Shown piece after piece: positions 42,001 to 53,694 of a stretch of DNA of 64,000 bases. Position numbers and translations under genes: made by a program. Each line of letters begins with the position of its first letter. Positions within the stretch are counted from its first letter, which is position 1. The stretch comes from Thunnus maccoyii (taxonomy: Eukaryota > Chordata > Actinopteri > Scombriformes > Scombridae): NCBI RefSeq assembly GCF_910596095.1, contig NC_056550.1, positions 3,596,001-3,660,000 of the forward strand, read 5' to 3'. The notes beneath the pieces are model-generated. The model was given only the letters and a program-made list of their open reading frames with translations. It made no database searches and was not told the DNA's origin.

Positions 42001-45000
42001 TGTGTGAACAATCTGGCATCATCACAAGGAGGAAGTGGAGGTTCAGATCAGGTTGAAGACCTGGCTAGATAGCATTTCAACAAACATTCACCTCAAGTTT
42101 TCTTTAACCATGTTTAACATCCAATATCATAACAGTATAAAAATAACAGAAAATCAAAAAAGCATGATCTGTCCCTTTTGAGTCATAATTTTGAAATAGT
42201 GAGCCACAATTGCTATAAATTATGTCATAATTTATAGCAATTTTGACATAATTACTATAAATTATGATTTATGTTGCCAAAGAAAACTTTTCCCTCACTA
42301 ACCCCTACACATACATGACCCTGCACACCAAGACAGATTTAATTTACTTTGGCTGATTAAACCTCTACTCAGTTTGAAGTTGGGTGAGGTCCATTAATAA
42401 TGTAATATGTCTCATCATTGCAGGTCCCAATGTAACATTTATTCATATTTGAAATGAATGTACAATGACAAAAAGGCAGCAGTAATAAACTACTTCTGCT
42501 TTGTTATCCACCCACCCCCAGTGTCTTGTTCCACCTTTGAGGATGGTCAGGCTAAAAAGACCATTAAAACATGGCTTTTCAATGTGGTGGCAACAATGTG
42601 ACACACAACCGTGTTCTTCTTGAGTAGACTGTCCATCTGACAGTCAGAAAGTAGAAAAGAGTAGATGAACGACAGAAAGACTAAAAGTTTGAGTGTGGGC
42701 GGGGGAGTAGTGCAAAAGACTGTACCTGGTAAATGTAACCATTGTCAGTAACAGCTGGCTGGCTGGAGGTAAGATTGCGAGGACCCACAGCCATCTTCAG
42801 TATCTCCTCACAACCTAGAAGGAGGAAGGCAGGAAGGGAGGAAGACGGTTGTTTTTGTTGGAAGGAGGAAGGTTGAATCATCTTGAATAAATGTTTCACT
42901 ATTGTTTAAAGGTAATAATAGTCATGTACCTTTTAGATAAATGCAGGAAAAATATTATCTGTAGTTAAAAGAATATTTTACCTCTTGGCTTTCTTGCCAA
43001 GAGTTTGATGAGAAGAATGATACCAATCTTGTGATAAATATGAATCTATAGCTAGCAGCCGGTTAGCTTAGCTTAGCACAAAGTCTGGAAACAGGGGGAC
43101 AAAGCTAGCCTGGATCTGCCCAAAAGTAAGAAATCCACCTACCAGCACCTCTAAAGCTCATTATACAATTTCCCTGGGGAAAGGAAGGGCTGATACAGTG
43201 CAGTATTTAACAAACTCTCTGCTATACCTCTTTCATACTTCATTCATTAATTTATTTCTTACCTTTGATAGCAAACACTCCGTGGCAAAAGTCTTTGAAG
43301 TTGATCTTCCCATGAGCGTTAGGATCCAGGTACCTGGTTAACTTCTTCACCTGCAAAAGACAGATGTTAAATGAGTTTTTTTTTATAGCACAAAATCATA
43401 AATCACCAATTTTCCTCACAGGACACAATATAGCACCTGCTATCATTAGACCCTTGATGGTCTAAGCAGGGTTTGAACTTCTCTCTGAAGTTCTCTTTTT
43501 CATTCATCACACAACTATTTCTGTCACTTTTCATGTGTACAACCGAGTGCAACACTATGAATGACTAAAATTGTTGGACATAGCTCCACCTTATCCGATG
43601 CAGGAAAGAGGATTTCCTAAACTATGAGTATTACAGAGTACACACCTGCCTTGGATTGGTTCAACCTCTACCATTACACCTAGAATATGTACAGACATGC
43701 ACAGTGGAAAGAGGAACTCAAAAGCAGAAATGTGCAAGGTTATGAAATGTACACTTTTTTACTAGCTGAACATCTGCACCAGAGAAATTCTGAAATGTTG
43801 CATCAACATATCTCTGTGCAATTTTCTCACTCATGAGAAACTATTATGAAGTATGTGTAAAACTTAACCTTGCTGTGAAGAGTTTTCTTGGAAACAAAGT
43901 CTGTTTACACTCAGTTTTACTCACTATATATATATATAATAGAATAAAATAGAATAGAATATACAGATGAGTGACAAATTAAAGGAAAAACCAACATAAA
44001 GTGTCTTAGTAAGGTGTTGGGCCACTACATGCCGGCAGAACAGCTTCAGTGTGCCTTGGCATTGATTCTACAGTCTCTGAACTCTTCTGGAGGGATGAAC
44101 ACCATTATTCCAAAAGATATTCCCCCATCTGGTGTTTTGATGATGGTGGTGGAGAGTGCTGTCTAACACGTTGGTCCAAAATCTCCCATAGGTGTTCAAT
44201 TGGGTTGAGATCTGGTGACTGTGAAGGTCATAGAATATGATTCACATCATTTTCATGCTCATCGCACCATCCAGTGACCCTTCGTGCCCTGTGAATTGGG
44301 TTATTGTCATCCTGGAAGAGACCACTCCCATCAGGATAGAAATGTTTCATCATAGGATAAAGGTGATGACTCAGAACAACTTTGTATTGATTAGTAGTGA
44401 CCCTTCTCTCTAAGGGGACAAGTGGACCCAAACCATGCCAGCAAAATGCCCCCCACAACATAACAAAGCCACCAGATCCCCTCACTGTAGTGATTTTTTT
44501 CATCCTCCTTTCTCCCACTTACAGGATTTATAAAGATGTGATGAAGGTCAGAGACTGTCTAAGTATTGTCTTAAAAAGCATCTAAGCATGAGGGAAAACA
44601 CATTTGATTTCATTTCAGTGCATGTTTTAAACGGTGACAGAAGAGGAGGAGCAGAGAGAAACAAAAATAAACATCACAGATGGAGAGAAAGGGAGGAGGA
44701 AGGATGGAGGCGTGAGATAAGAAGGGTGCAGGAATATGTTAATTATGAACTGTGTTAATTATTTTATGGGACAATTAATTATGCTGTACAGTATATGCAA
44801 ATATGCACTGTGTGTCATGTTTCTTGAACTAATAAAATAAATACACTGGTTTGTTGGTGTACATGTACTGTAAGTTTAGTTGTTAAAATTCAGTTTGGTC
44901 AAAAAGGAGGATACTTTAGCCTACTGTACATGTCCTCAGATGCTGATCATTGCTGACAATGCCATGCAGCTTCCCCTCAAGGCAGGCTCATTTCTGTCCC

Positions 45001-48000
45001 CCTCAGCATCTATTCTTGACACAAAGTTGATGTAACATTTCCTTTGGTTTGAAATAACGCTACAGTCACACATCAGAAGACCGTGACAGTCATGCTCTGA
45101 GCAGGTGTTGGAAATATCATCTGACACAGGCTTTGATCTGGAAAAGAGCTTTGGTGGGAGAATGTTTCTGAGTCTAGATAAGCAGATCAAAATGACCTAT
45201 TGAGAGCGGAGCGTATACTGTGGAACAACCTGTGCTACACCAGCATTTGCAGGGCCATATGATGTGTGAAGAATGTTATCTCACACACACAGTCACATGT
45301 TCCCAGAGCTCTGTGCCACATCATCACACGGGCTTAAATGCAGATGTCAACGTGCTGTGTCTAAACTTAATACTTCTCTGTGTCACCCATTTAACATCAA
45401 ACACCTGCAGACTTAGTGTCACACAGGCAGAAGCCAGTGTCTACTAATCACCTATTAGAAGATTATTACTTAATTATACAATGAAGCTCTTCCACAAAGG
45501 CCACTATTTGTATTTGTTTCTATAATTCTTAAGACAAAAATAATATTTGAGCATTTGAGTTCAGATAAAAGCTGATTGTTTTTTATGATGCTTTACAATA
45601 ATAGCTCTGTTAGCACCTATTATAATAATTAAGTTGAATTATGTCCAACAATGTACATGCAACCTCATGTGTCCATATAAAACAATTAGTAAAATCTAAA
45701 TGCGATATGTCACCGATATATCTTACTGTTACTTGCTATCAGTTAGATACACTGAACTTAGGGCTGCAACTAATGATTATTTTCATTATTAATTAATCTG
45801 CCAATTAATTGTTTGTTCAATAAAATGTCAGAAGTGAAAAATGTTTGTCATGGTTTCCGACAGCCCAAGATGACTTCCTAAAATGTCTTGTTTTGTCCGA
45901 CCAACAGTTAAAAACCCAAAGATGTTCAGTTTACAATGATATGAAACAGAAAAGCAGTACATCATCAAACTGGAAGAGCAGGGAATGCTTGCTTAACAAT
46001 TACTTAAATGATTAATCAACTATATAAAAAACAGACTAATCAATCAATCAGTTGAAAAATGAATTGACCTTAATTCAAACATGTGCACAAGTTGGGGATT
46101 TTTTTTCTTGAATAGTCACCATTTCGGGTCACACACACTTTCAACAACATATATAAGAAACATATATAATAGGTGTTTCTTTTCTAATGTTTTTACAATC
46201 TCTTGTATTGTTATTAAGGTTTTTTATTGGTATGGCAGCATGACAGCAGCATGTTTTTTAGACAGTTAAGAGGAGGTTGGCGGATGTTTGCTTATATAAT
46301 AACATAAGCCTGTAATAGTCTCATAGGCAGAATTAATGGTGAAGGCCAATTATGTTGGTGGCCAGTGGAGCGGCCTTTGTGATTGAAATGCTCTTTTCTT
46401 TTCTTTTCTTTTTTTTGTTCCTGTCTCTTTGGTGTAGCAGGAGCACAATTAATTACACAGAACAAACAAAACTAACGAAGAACATGACATATAGTACTTT
46501 GATCAGCACTTACAGAAATCCTGTATATAAAAAGCACAACAGTTGTCTTCAGCTATCAAATTCACATGATCCTAGTCACCACATCTATGGTTTCTTATTG
46601 TGTGTCTTATGCAGTTGATTTTCCCACAGTGAAGCTCTGAGTTCAGCTCATAATGCAGTGCTTTTGGCTGCCAACATTTATATCCCCGATTTTGAAGTCT
46701 CTCATTAACATAAGACCACACCATAAATCAGCAGTAGATCTTTCAAATGAGTCTGCAACTGGAACTCTATAACTACACAAAGGTAAGGTAATTTTGGCAA
46801 ACGGTAAACAATATATAATCACTGTGAAAGATTGCTTTTCTCCTGCAAGTTCCAAGTCTGGGCTAAAGTGAGCACAACATGGTTTGCTCCTTAAAACACA
46901 ACTCTGTGATGTTTTAATAGATGAAAGCTATGTTTTCCTCATAGGTGTGCCAGAACAAATAATACTGAGCAAATACAGAGAGCACAGATATATAAAATGC
47001 ATTGTATGTGCTTTGATGAATATTGTATGTGTACTTGCAATACTCCCAAGTGTGTATAAGTGCATACATGCAGTACAGGAACAGCACTGTGACTGCAAGA
47101 TAAACATGAGAAATAAAGATGTTATTTCATATGTAGCGGTTTATAATCCACAGACTGCAAAGGCACTCACTGCATTGAACTAATCACCATAGAAACGGGT
47201 GTTTCTGGATGTGTCATTGGTGAGAATACTGTTTTCCAAATGAAGCAAATGTAAATACAGCACTGGTGCAGAGCACCATCTCATAGGCTGTATCCAGCAG
47301 TTAGGCGGATTTCATTACTTAATAACCGACCAATCCGCTCATAGACTCCTCGTGAGGCTCTCGTCGCCATGGTGACAAAGAACACAGAGATGAGCGGAGC
47401 TGCGAGAGGGGAGGAGGAAGATGAAGAAGTAGCTTCCTCTTAGTACTGCTGAGTTATTTTTAGTGATGTGTTCTGGATGCTCAGCCGCCATGACAGCTTA
47501 AAGGAAAATCTACTCTCACTGTTAGATATCATTTATCTGGGATGCTAGGTGCATCCAGGTTTTAACCTGCTTCATCTACTATTTATACCCATTTCTCCAA
47601 TGGGTTCAATTTCTTTCTCTTCCTTGTTCTACACAACAATGACCAAACTGAGTTATTCTAACCCAGGTATAACAAGATATTTGAGGAACTGGGTGGTCAT
47701 TTCTAAAAGAAGCTAATGTATCCTTCATATGAAATAAATTCTTCAATTATATGTTTTAGCAAAGTATCTACAATACATGTGCTACAACATATACTTTTCA
47801 TTATTGCTAACCATTGTCCAATTCCTACCACATTTTTAGATTCATTTCCAATCCATTGATTTTATTTTCTTTCAACAGGGTATGAAACTATTTGCTGCAT
47901 TAGGTGGTGCACTTATGGATCATCCAATATCCAAGCGTTTAGATTTGGTTAACAAATAGACATGCATCCTTAAAACTTCAGTGTTGGTAGAAACATCCTC

Positions 48001-51000
48001 AGAAACCTTGGCTGTCAGATCTGATGTAAACACACCAACAGGCAGTTATTCTAATTGTATACTACTATATGATGATAACACAAGTTTGATCAAAAAATAA
48101 TGGTGGTGTATTGTTTTTTTGTAATGGATTACTTATTTTATCCACATACTGCCAGTTTAATTTCACACTGAAATGGATGAAATCTGGAGATAATGTTGGT
48201 TTCCACACACTCCATCCATAACTATAACACACACAGTGGATCTCACTTAGTCCCAACCATCTTCAGTCACCATTCATAATTTAATCCTCCTATATATATC
48301 TACATGCTATTACAAAGACACTTTCACTCTATAAACAATCTGACAAAGATGGAAAAACTAGATAGACAGTTTAAGCATATTTGGAAGCAGCTCTCTGCTA
48401 TTCCAAATACACTGCTCACAGACTCACTTTTAAACTAATAAAGAGAGATATTTAGCTCCAAATCCTAAACCCAGTTGTTGCTATTCATTTTGGATTAGGC
48501 TGACATGTGTATGTGTGTGTGTACATGTGATATGTGTGTATCATAAGACTACTAAATCTCATCTTTAATCTGTAAATGTAATTTATAAACTGTTTACAGT
48601 AGATTTATTTTGAGTTGTTCATTTCATACTGGTCATTGTGATGTGTATGAGACTCTTCAGTGGCTGTCTCTAAATGCCAGAAGATTTTTAAATTCATTCA
48701 TTTTCAATACCCATTTTGTTTGAAGCAGTTTTTATAGCCACATACATCAATGTTTTCTCTATTCCCTCTGTCACTGTCTGTAACACTGGTATGAGGCTCA
48801 TTTTAAGGCTCCATTTGACTGGAATAATTTACAGTCACACATTAAATGAACTATTTTGAATGATATAAAACTGTCCTTTTCTTATATGAAATCGAGTCAC
48901 GCTTGCCTCAAATCTGACATTCCTTTTTTAATCTGTCACTTGTGAGTCCCTCAGCTTTATGGAAGTGCCCCTTTAATCTTTTACAGCGCTGTACTGATTA
49001 CAGCTTAAAGGATTTGGCTGGCAATTTTCTATATTTTTCTTACTGTCAACAAATCTTGTGTGCAGAGCCAAACCAACAATGAATTAATCTCCTTAAAAGT
49101 ATTGTGTGTGTATCCAAAGTCTGATATATCATATTCCTCTGTGCCGTAGACCTCTGTTGTCTTCCAGAAACTATTAAAAACACATCAGTGAGTCACACCA
49201 CTGCACTGGGTGACAAGATCTGTCACCCATGAAAACGGTGATTACCATAACTTGTTTAGAAATGGCTCCAAAGAGAGAAAATGTCACCCAGTGCACATGA
49301 GATTTGTTGACAGTAAGAAAAATATCGAAAATCGCCAGCCAAATCCTTTAACATCATGTATGGAAAGCAACATATAAACAAAGAGCACATGCAGCTAAAA
49401 ATGTAAGCAATAAAATGATAACTGAAAGTTACAACTGACCACTAGCTGCCACACCAATGGCAGCCCCAGGTTCAGTACCATGGAGAGCGCACTCGCACTG
49501 CTGGTGCTGAAACCCACCAAATGGGGTTCAATCAATGTTGAGTATGGCAACATAGGAGTATAGCTTGGCTTGAGTTGCTGCACCAGCATCAGTACAGAGT
49601 CACATTGAGTCACATTGATGTGGTGTCTGGAGAATTCTCTGGACTAACACTTGCCAACAATAAGTAGTCCCCTAAATCAGTGGATCGCAACCAGGGGGTC
49701 TGGGCCCTTACAAGGAGTTGTGAGATGATCATCCAGGTAAAAAAATAAGAAAAAACTCAATTCTACCACACAAAATTGTATTTATTCATTAGTGAAATAC
49801 TGTATACTTTAACCTCTTCAGGCCTCTAAACATTATTCAAATGAAACAATCTGTGAAGAGAAAATCGCTCTTTGACTGAACCCAAAGGGTCATAAGCAAA
49901 AAATGGTCGGTTACCACTGCCCTAAATGAAACTGTACTGGGGATGTGCACTTTTTCATGTTAGGTTAATAACTAACCCCTAACCCTAAAATTTAAGTTCC
50001 ACACATTCAATGGCTGTTAACCGGCTCCTCGTGGGGACACATGATGGACCAAACATATAGACAGTGAAGTCTCTCCACTTCATTTCGTGTGGTCTGATAC
50101 AACTCTGACGAGCCAACAAGCACTCAGCTTGTGACCTTTCCCATCGCACTCTAAACCCTTTGTCTGCTTGGTTTTTCAGAGATTTCCATGGCTTAAAGAG
50201 TCGGATTCTCAGAGGCTACAGAGGGGACAAAACTTCCAACCATCACACAATGGACCTAGCAAGGCACTTGACAGATCTTTGCCAGACCCTGCATGTCTAC
50301 TGAGGCCTCTGTCAGTAGTGAAACTATCAGTAATAGGGATGGTAATATGAATAAAATCCTATGTAACTTTATATCTGAATATCTATATGACATAGTACAT
50401 TATCTTGAAAATCAATTGAGAAACTGTTTACTGGTAAAATCACCAGACAGGAATGTCAGTTTTTAGTGCATCCAGTGACCTGGCAAATCAAGGTACTTTA
50501 CTCTACATTAAGTTACCACAACTATTAGTCGATTAACCAACTAGAAAACTGTTTTGATAATCAATTAATCATTGAGTCATTTTTTAAAGAAAAAAAACTT
50601 GAGGGCTACAACTAAAGATTATTTTCATTATCAGTTCATTATTTTCTCAACTAGTCTTTTGGTCTATAAAATGTCAGAAAATGTCGATGTTTCCCAAAGC
50701 CCAAGATGCAACCTATAATCTGTTGTTTTGTCCTGACAAACAGTCCCCAACCAAAGGATATTCAGTTTATTACCATGGAGAAGTACAGAAATAGAAAATA
50801 TTTGAATTTAAGAAGGTCGAGCACAAGAACTTGGCATTTTTTCTTAAAAAATTATTTAAAATCAATTATTAAAATAGTTGGCAATTAAATTTGAGTCAAC
50901 TGACTAATTGATTAACCAACTAATTCTTGCAGCTCTTTTGAACATCTCTGGTTGCAGCTTCTTAAATGTGAATATTTTCTGGTTTGTCTAGTCTTCAATG

Positions 51001-51987
51001 ATTGTAAACTAAAATATCTTTGGGTTGTGGACTGTTGGTTGGGACAAAACAAAATATCTAAGGGTGCATCTTGGGCTTTGGGAAATTATATTTGACATTT
51101 TCTGACATTTTATAGACCAAATAACTAATCAAGTAATGAAAATAATTATTAGCTGCAGCCCTACACAGTATAAACAGCATTGTCCATGTATGATAAAGCC
51201 TTGCTCTTCAACTTGCCAACTTCAAAAACCTCATATTCACAAAATACACCACCAAACAACAAAGAAACTGCAGGCTGGAGATACCAAAAGTATTTTTAAG
51301 TTAAAGTGTGTTATCATATACTTAAAGTTAAACACTACGAAATAGGCCTACAAGCTTTAGAACTGAAATATCTGCTTTTAATCCCTAAATATTTTTCAAT
51401 GCCAATACCTGAGTTTTTCATTCCAAGTTCACTCAAAATATATTTTCTACAGTTATAAACTTGTATAGCATCTATTAAATCCCTCACTTCCTCTGGCTTT
51501 CCTATACTGTAAGAACTGACTGGATGACAAACATGAAGAGACCAACAGAATTTGAAGGTAGCAAACATGACAGGTCATTGCAGTCATCTGTCATACATGT
51601 CATTTAGCAGCATGACATCCAGCCCAGCAGATGTGCCACTAGCTATCAAATGTCTGAGGCACACCTGTGACATTCAACACATATGACAGGTTGTCTGTTG
51701 TTGTCAGGAGCTTATTGGGTCTATGAGTCGCCACTTAAAGTGTTAGTTGACCGACCATAGCTTGTTAAATACGATGTATATGAATTTAGAGGAGCTATCT
51801 GTCTATAGTTAACCAGTCCTTCCCAGTATCTAACCTCGTCTCCTTGACCGAACTGAAGACCGAGGTCCACCAAGTGCTCCACCCGGATGAAGCCGTCAGC
51901 ATCCTCGTCACACACGTCGAAAACCTCCTTGAGCCTCCTCAGAAACAGCAAAAGCTGCTCTTGGTCGGGGAAAGCATGTCCTTCCAT
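31679..51987 (-). CDS. rab11fip4: Rab11 family-interacting protein 4 (15 exons, complete)
   Basis: A class II Rab11-FIP: a dimeric effector that binds Rab11 and Arf GTPases on recycling endosomes and the cleavage furrow. Exons: 51987-51835, 43350-43263, 42814-42726, 38144-37981, 37766-37605, 36402-36268, 35468-35433, 35156-35048, 34514-34411, 34230-34090, 33585-33504, 33080-32943, 32863-32717, 32042-31899 and 31795-31679. All have GT-AG ends and matching phases, totalling about 602 residues (human about 637). The N-terminus has an EF-hand-like region ([17 protein letters not shown]; then [15 protein letters not shown]). The middle carries [15 protein letters not shown] and [15 protein letters not shown]. 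Coiled coil fills about residues 300-602. The Rab11-binding domain ends [20 protein letters not shown]. Teleosts have a and b copies; I cannot tell which this is. The 8.5-kb intron 1 and 4.6-kb intron 3 could hold alternative first exons. Confidence 0.95.
35560..35660. repeat. Degenerate CTA/CTG triplet tract
   Basis: About 100 bp of imperfect CTA, CTG, CAA and ACT triplets in the intron between exons 7 and 8 of rab11fip4. It is non-coding. Confidence 0.7.
35985..36061. repeat. (GT)n microsatellite, nearly 80 bp
   Basis: A GT run with single interruptions near 36051, in the intron between exons 6 and 7 of rab11fip4. It yields false poly-Cys-Val frames. Confidence 0.95.
36187..36240. repeat. 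(TATG)n tetranucleotide repeat
   Basis: About 13 TATG/GTAT units. It ends roughly 30 bases from the donor side of rab11fip4 exon 6. Confidence 0.95.
41127..41139. promoter_or_regulatory. RFX X-box-like palindrome inside rab11fip4 intron 3
   Basis: GTTGCTAGGCAAC consists of two inverted half-sites (GTTGCT and GGCAAC) one base apart, fitting the RFX-family X-box pattern. It is preceded by a CT-rich tract (41100-41120) and lies about 3 kb upstream, in transcription direction, of exon 4. It may belong to an internal promoter for a short isoform lacking the EF-hand region. Function is inferred only. Confidence 0.35.
42208..42242. repeat. Perfect 17-bp hairpin with 1-nt loop
   Basis: Arms 42208-42224 and 42226-42242 are exact reverse complements, followed by a partial third copy (ATTACTATAAATTATG). 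It lies in rab11fip4 intron 3. Confidence 0.95.
42960..43180 (+). repeat. Interspersed fish repeat (GGTTAGCTTAGCTTAGCACA type)
   Basis: It contains GCAGCCGGTTAGCTTAGC, GTCTGGAAACAGGGGGAC, AAGCTAGCCTGG and CCACCTACCAGCACCTCTAA, in the order I recognise from a very common teleost interspersed repeat. It lies between rab11fip4 exons 2 and 3. A diverged inverted relative is at 30470-30805. Confidence 0.6.
43964..44515 (-). mobile_element. Tc1-like transposon fragment with decayed transposase
   Basis: On the minus strand 44518-44228 is open and reads [20 protein letters not shown], then [14 protein letters not shown]. These match the end of Tc1-family transposase, including the DN(A/N)P(V/I)H block of the catalytic core. 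The frame is lost downstream. The 5' half of the transposase is missing. A (TA)n run just left of the element at about 43926-43938 fits the TA target preference of this family. It is inactive and lies in rab11fip4 intron 1. Confidence 0.8.
44600..47180. other. rab11fip4 intron 1, no exon seen
   Basis: Apart from one hAT-type MITE copy (45759-46060), the frames are short and AT-rich. I see no exon, RNA gene or other element to annotate here. Confidence 0.5.
45759..46060 (+). mobile_element. hAT-type MITE, right end degraded
   Basis: It starts TAGGGCTGCAACTAATGATT and keeps the internal AAAATGTCAGAAG, CCCAAGATGACTTCC and AAGATGTTCAGTTTACA motifs of the family also present at 12814-13105. The right end fades in CAATCAATCAGTTGAA without a clear terminal repeat. 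Confidence 0.75.
47363..47376. promoter_or_regulatory. Near-palindromic X-box-like site in a CpG-enriched patch of intron 1
   Basis: GTCGCCATGGTGAC is a 14-bp near-palindrome resembling an RFX site. It sits in a local GC- and CpG-enriched patch (about 47280-47480) in the AT-rich 8.5-kb first intron of rab11fip4. The central CCATGG gives overlapping ATGs on both strands: 24 codons on plus and 29 codons ([17 protein letters not shown]...) on minus. It could mark an alternative first exon or an enhancer; there is no direct support. Confidence 0.3.
47480..49000. other. rab11fip4 intron 1, nothing recognised
   Basis: AT-rich sequence without a supported frame or a repeat I can place. Confidence 0.5.
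49009..49347. mobile_element. TTAA-flanked MITE with about 50-bp inverted ends
   Basis: The left end TTAA/AGGATTTGGCTGGCAATTTT and the right end, inverted, AGGATTTGGCTGGCGATTTT, match over about 50 bp (including TTTTTCTTACTGTCAACAAA). Both ends carry TTAA. The long, well-matched arms suggest a fairly recent insertion. It is non-coding and lies in rab11fip4 intron 1. Confidence 0.85.
49678..49919. mobile_element. hAT-type MITE with perfect 8-bp target duplication
   Basis: CCCTAAAT occurs immediately left (49670-49677) and right (49920-49927) of a segment beginning CAGTGG and ending CCACTG. The body resembles the fish repeat with GGGTC-like and AAAGGGTCATAAGC motifs. It has no coding capacity. 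Confidence 0.85.
50518..50586 (-). mobile_element. Fragment of hAT-type MITE (inverted)
   Basis: ATTAGTCGATTAACCAACTA through CAATTAATCATTGAGTCATT is the reverse complement of the right half of the family at 12814-13105. It immediately precedes a direct copy. Confidence 0.6.
50602..50936 (+). mobile_element. hAT-type MITE copy
   Basis: It begins AGGGCTACAACTAAAGATTA, contains AAAATGTCAGAAAATGTCG and TTTCCCAAAGCCCAAGATGC, and ends TTCTTGCAGCTCT, matching the family at 12814-13105. Confidence 0.75.
50950..51163 (-). mobile_element. hAT-type MITE copy, inverted relative to its neighbour
   Basis: Read on the minus strand it starts TAGGGCTGCAGCTAATAATT and runs through AAAATGTCAGAAAATGTC and GCCCAAGATGCACCC to AAGCTGCAACC. 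It stands tail to tail with the copy at 50602-50936, leaving only about 13 bases between them, so the pair can form a large stem-loop. Confidence 0.75.
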
Positions 51988-52814
51988 CGTGGGGAATTAT
52001 TTTACTAAATTAAATGAACAGTAAAAGAATGGGTTTGGCGGTCGCCATCATCGTTCCCGTCTTCAGCTCCGCCGGACTGACTGCTGCTGCTGTGACATAA
52101 GCAGGCTCGCTCGCTCAAGTTACGGAAAAGGGCGATGATTGACGATTCGGACACGAGGCATTGCGTCAGAAGCCAGCTGTTAATAATTATACAGGTGTGT
52201 TACCAACAAACTGAAAGTGAAGTCATGTCTTCTGTGTTATCTTTGTTTCATTATGATGGCTAATAGTTTCTGTTATTGTATTATTGTCACACATGTTGCA
52301 AGTGACGCTTTCTATAAATAAAGTGATGGGAGGGGAAAAAAAGCATCTGAGAGCAAAAATAAATAAATAAATGAAAAGAAATACAGGCGTGCTAACACCC
52401 GCCCCGCATTCCCTGCTTTCCACCACAATAAAACGGGATATTAAGCAACTGCTTCCAGACCTAAAATTCCCTTTTAGCTCGTGCTGAAAGCTATTTAATG
52501 AGAGGACTGTGTACAACTGTATGGAAGCTCATTACCGCCAAACAAATAAAACAACAGTTGAAACCTCAGGAATGTCAACAAACTTCACAGTAGGTCAAAA
52601 TTATTAGTAAATCAAGAGTATGACTTGAGTCTCCTCTTATTAGTATAAAACATTGTGGATTTCTATACTAGATGTAAAAACAGTACAATTACTCTGTAGT
52701 ATGGATCTGGGACACTGCAAGTGACTTGAATTGCTATCCCATAATTTGAATGTAGACAGTGAAATTTTCAATATCTGAAACCTATGACTTACAGTCAATA
52801 TTTTGACTTAGAGG

Positions 52815-53046
52815 GTATGTTCAGAATTTTTCAGTTTTTCTTAAAACAACAGTCAGGTGCCCATATGAACACTGAAAGTCATTTGGACGACTGAAGCTTC
52901 ATATTAGCTTCAGATAAACTTTTAAATACATTTTTGCACAGGAGGACTGTGAATTTTATCCCCCATCACTAACATTGTAAATGCATTGTGAAGGGATCTT
53001 CTAATGGTCACAGCAAGACTGTTGTTTTAAAACAGACTTGAAAAAT
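52815..53046. repeat. Dispersed repeat (GAAGGGATCTTCTAATGGTC type), copy 1
   Basis: It contains AACAGTCAGGTGCCCATATG, GAAGCTTCATATTAGCTTCA, GAAGGGATCTTCTAATGGTC and GACTGTTGTTTTAAAACAGA. Related copies are at 60838-61125 and, inverted, at 62108-62460. It is non-coding and lies between the rab11fip4 start and the coil 3' end. Confidence 0.65.
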
Positions 53047-53313
53047 TGCAAACCCATCCCATGCAATTTTGACCTACTACTATCATTTTATTTTTTACCA
53101 TTCCTACTATTTCAACATTTTTCTTTTCCTGGTGAAACTGGGTTTGCATACAAAAATATACTGAGCAAATTAGAGAATTTATTAAATGACCTGTCTTTGT
53201 CTGGAACACAGCTCTGTAGGCATCAAGAGGAATTCCCTGACTCAGCAACTCTTTGATATTCCCTGTGGGGATATATAACTTTCCAAAATATGACAGCAAT
53301 CTTGTTTCAATGT

Positions 53314-53319
53314 TTTATT
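53314..53319 (-). terminator. coil: Candidate coil polyadenylation signal
   Basis: AATAAA on the minus strand, about 375 bases after the coil stop codon. It is the first canonical signal I find in the proposed 3' UTR. Confidence 0.45.
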
Positions 53320-53694
53320 AGAAAAAACAGTTTATACCATACTGCCACAGTTGCATCACTGTACAAAGCATAAAACCATTATGTTCCAGTACTGGAAACA
53401 ATCATTCATCCCACCTACACATAAAAAAACAGCAATTGTTGCATTTAATGCCAATTTAAACGCAATAATTATATAACTTTAAATCTTTTTTTCCATATGT
53501 ACTTTGCAATGCAGCAGCTCTTTTGTGCAAAGTGTTGACTTAACCATAAATAAATCCTTTAGCTGTCAAATGTCAAGTGAAGAGGTGACTTTCAGGTTAA
53601 CCTTAAAAAGGACCCTGAAATGAAGTTAATTACAGAAAAGGCAAATCAATCTTGCCAAACACACTGAATGTACAAAGTGACTGTTCTTTCAGAT

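Noticed and set aside
53027-53299. Minus-strand frame of 90 codons downstream of coil
   Set aside because: It lies beyond the coil polyadenylation signal, partly in a dispersed repeat, and resembles no protein I know.
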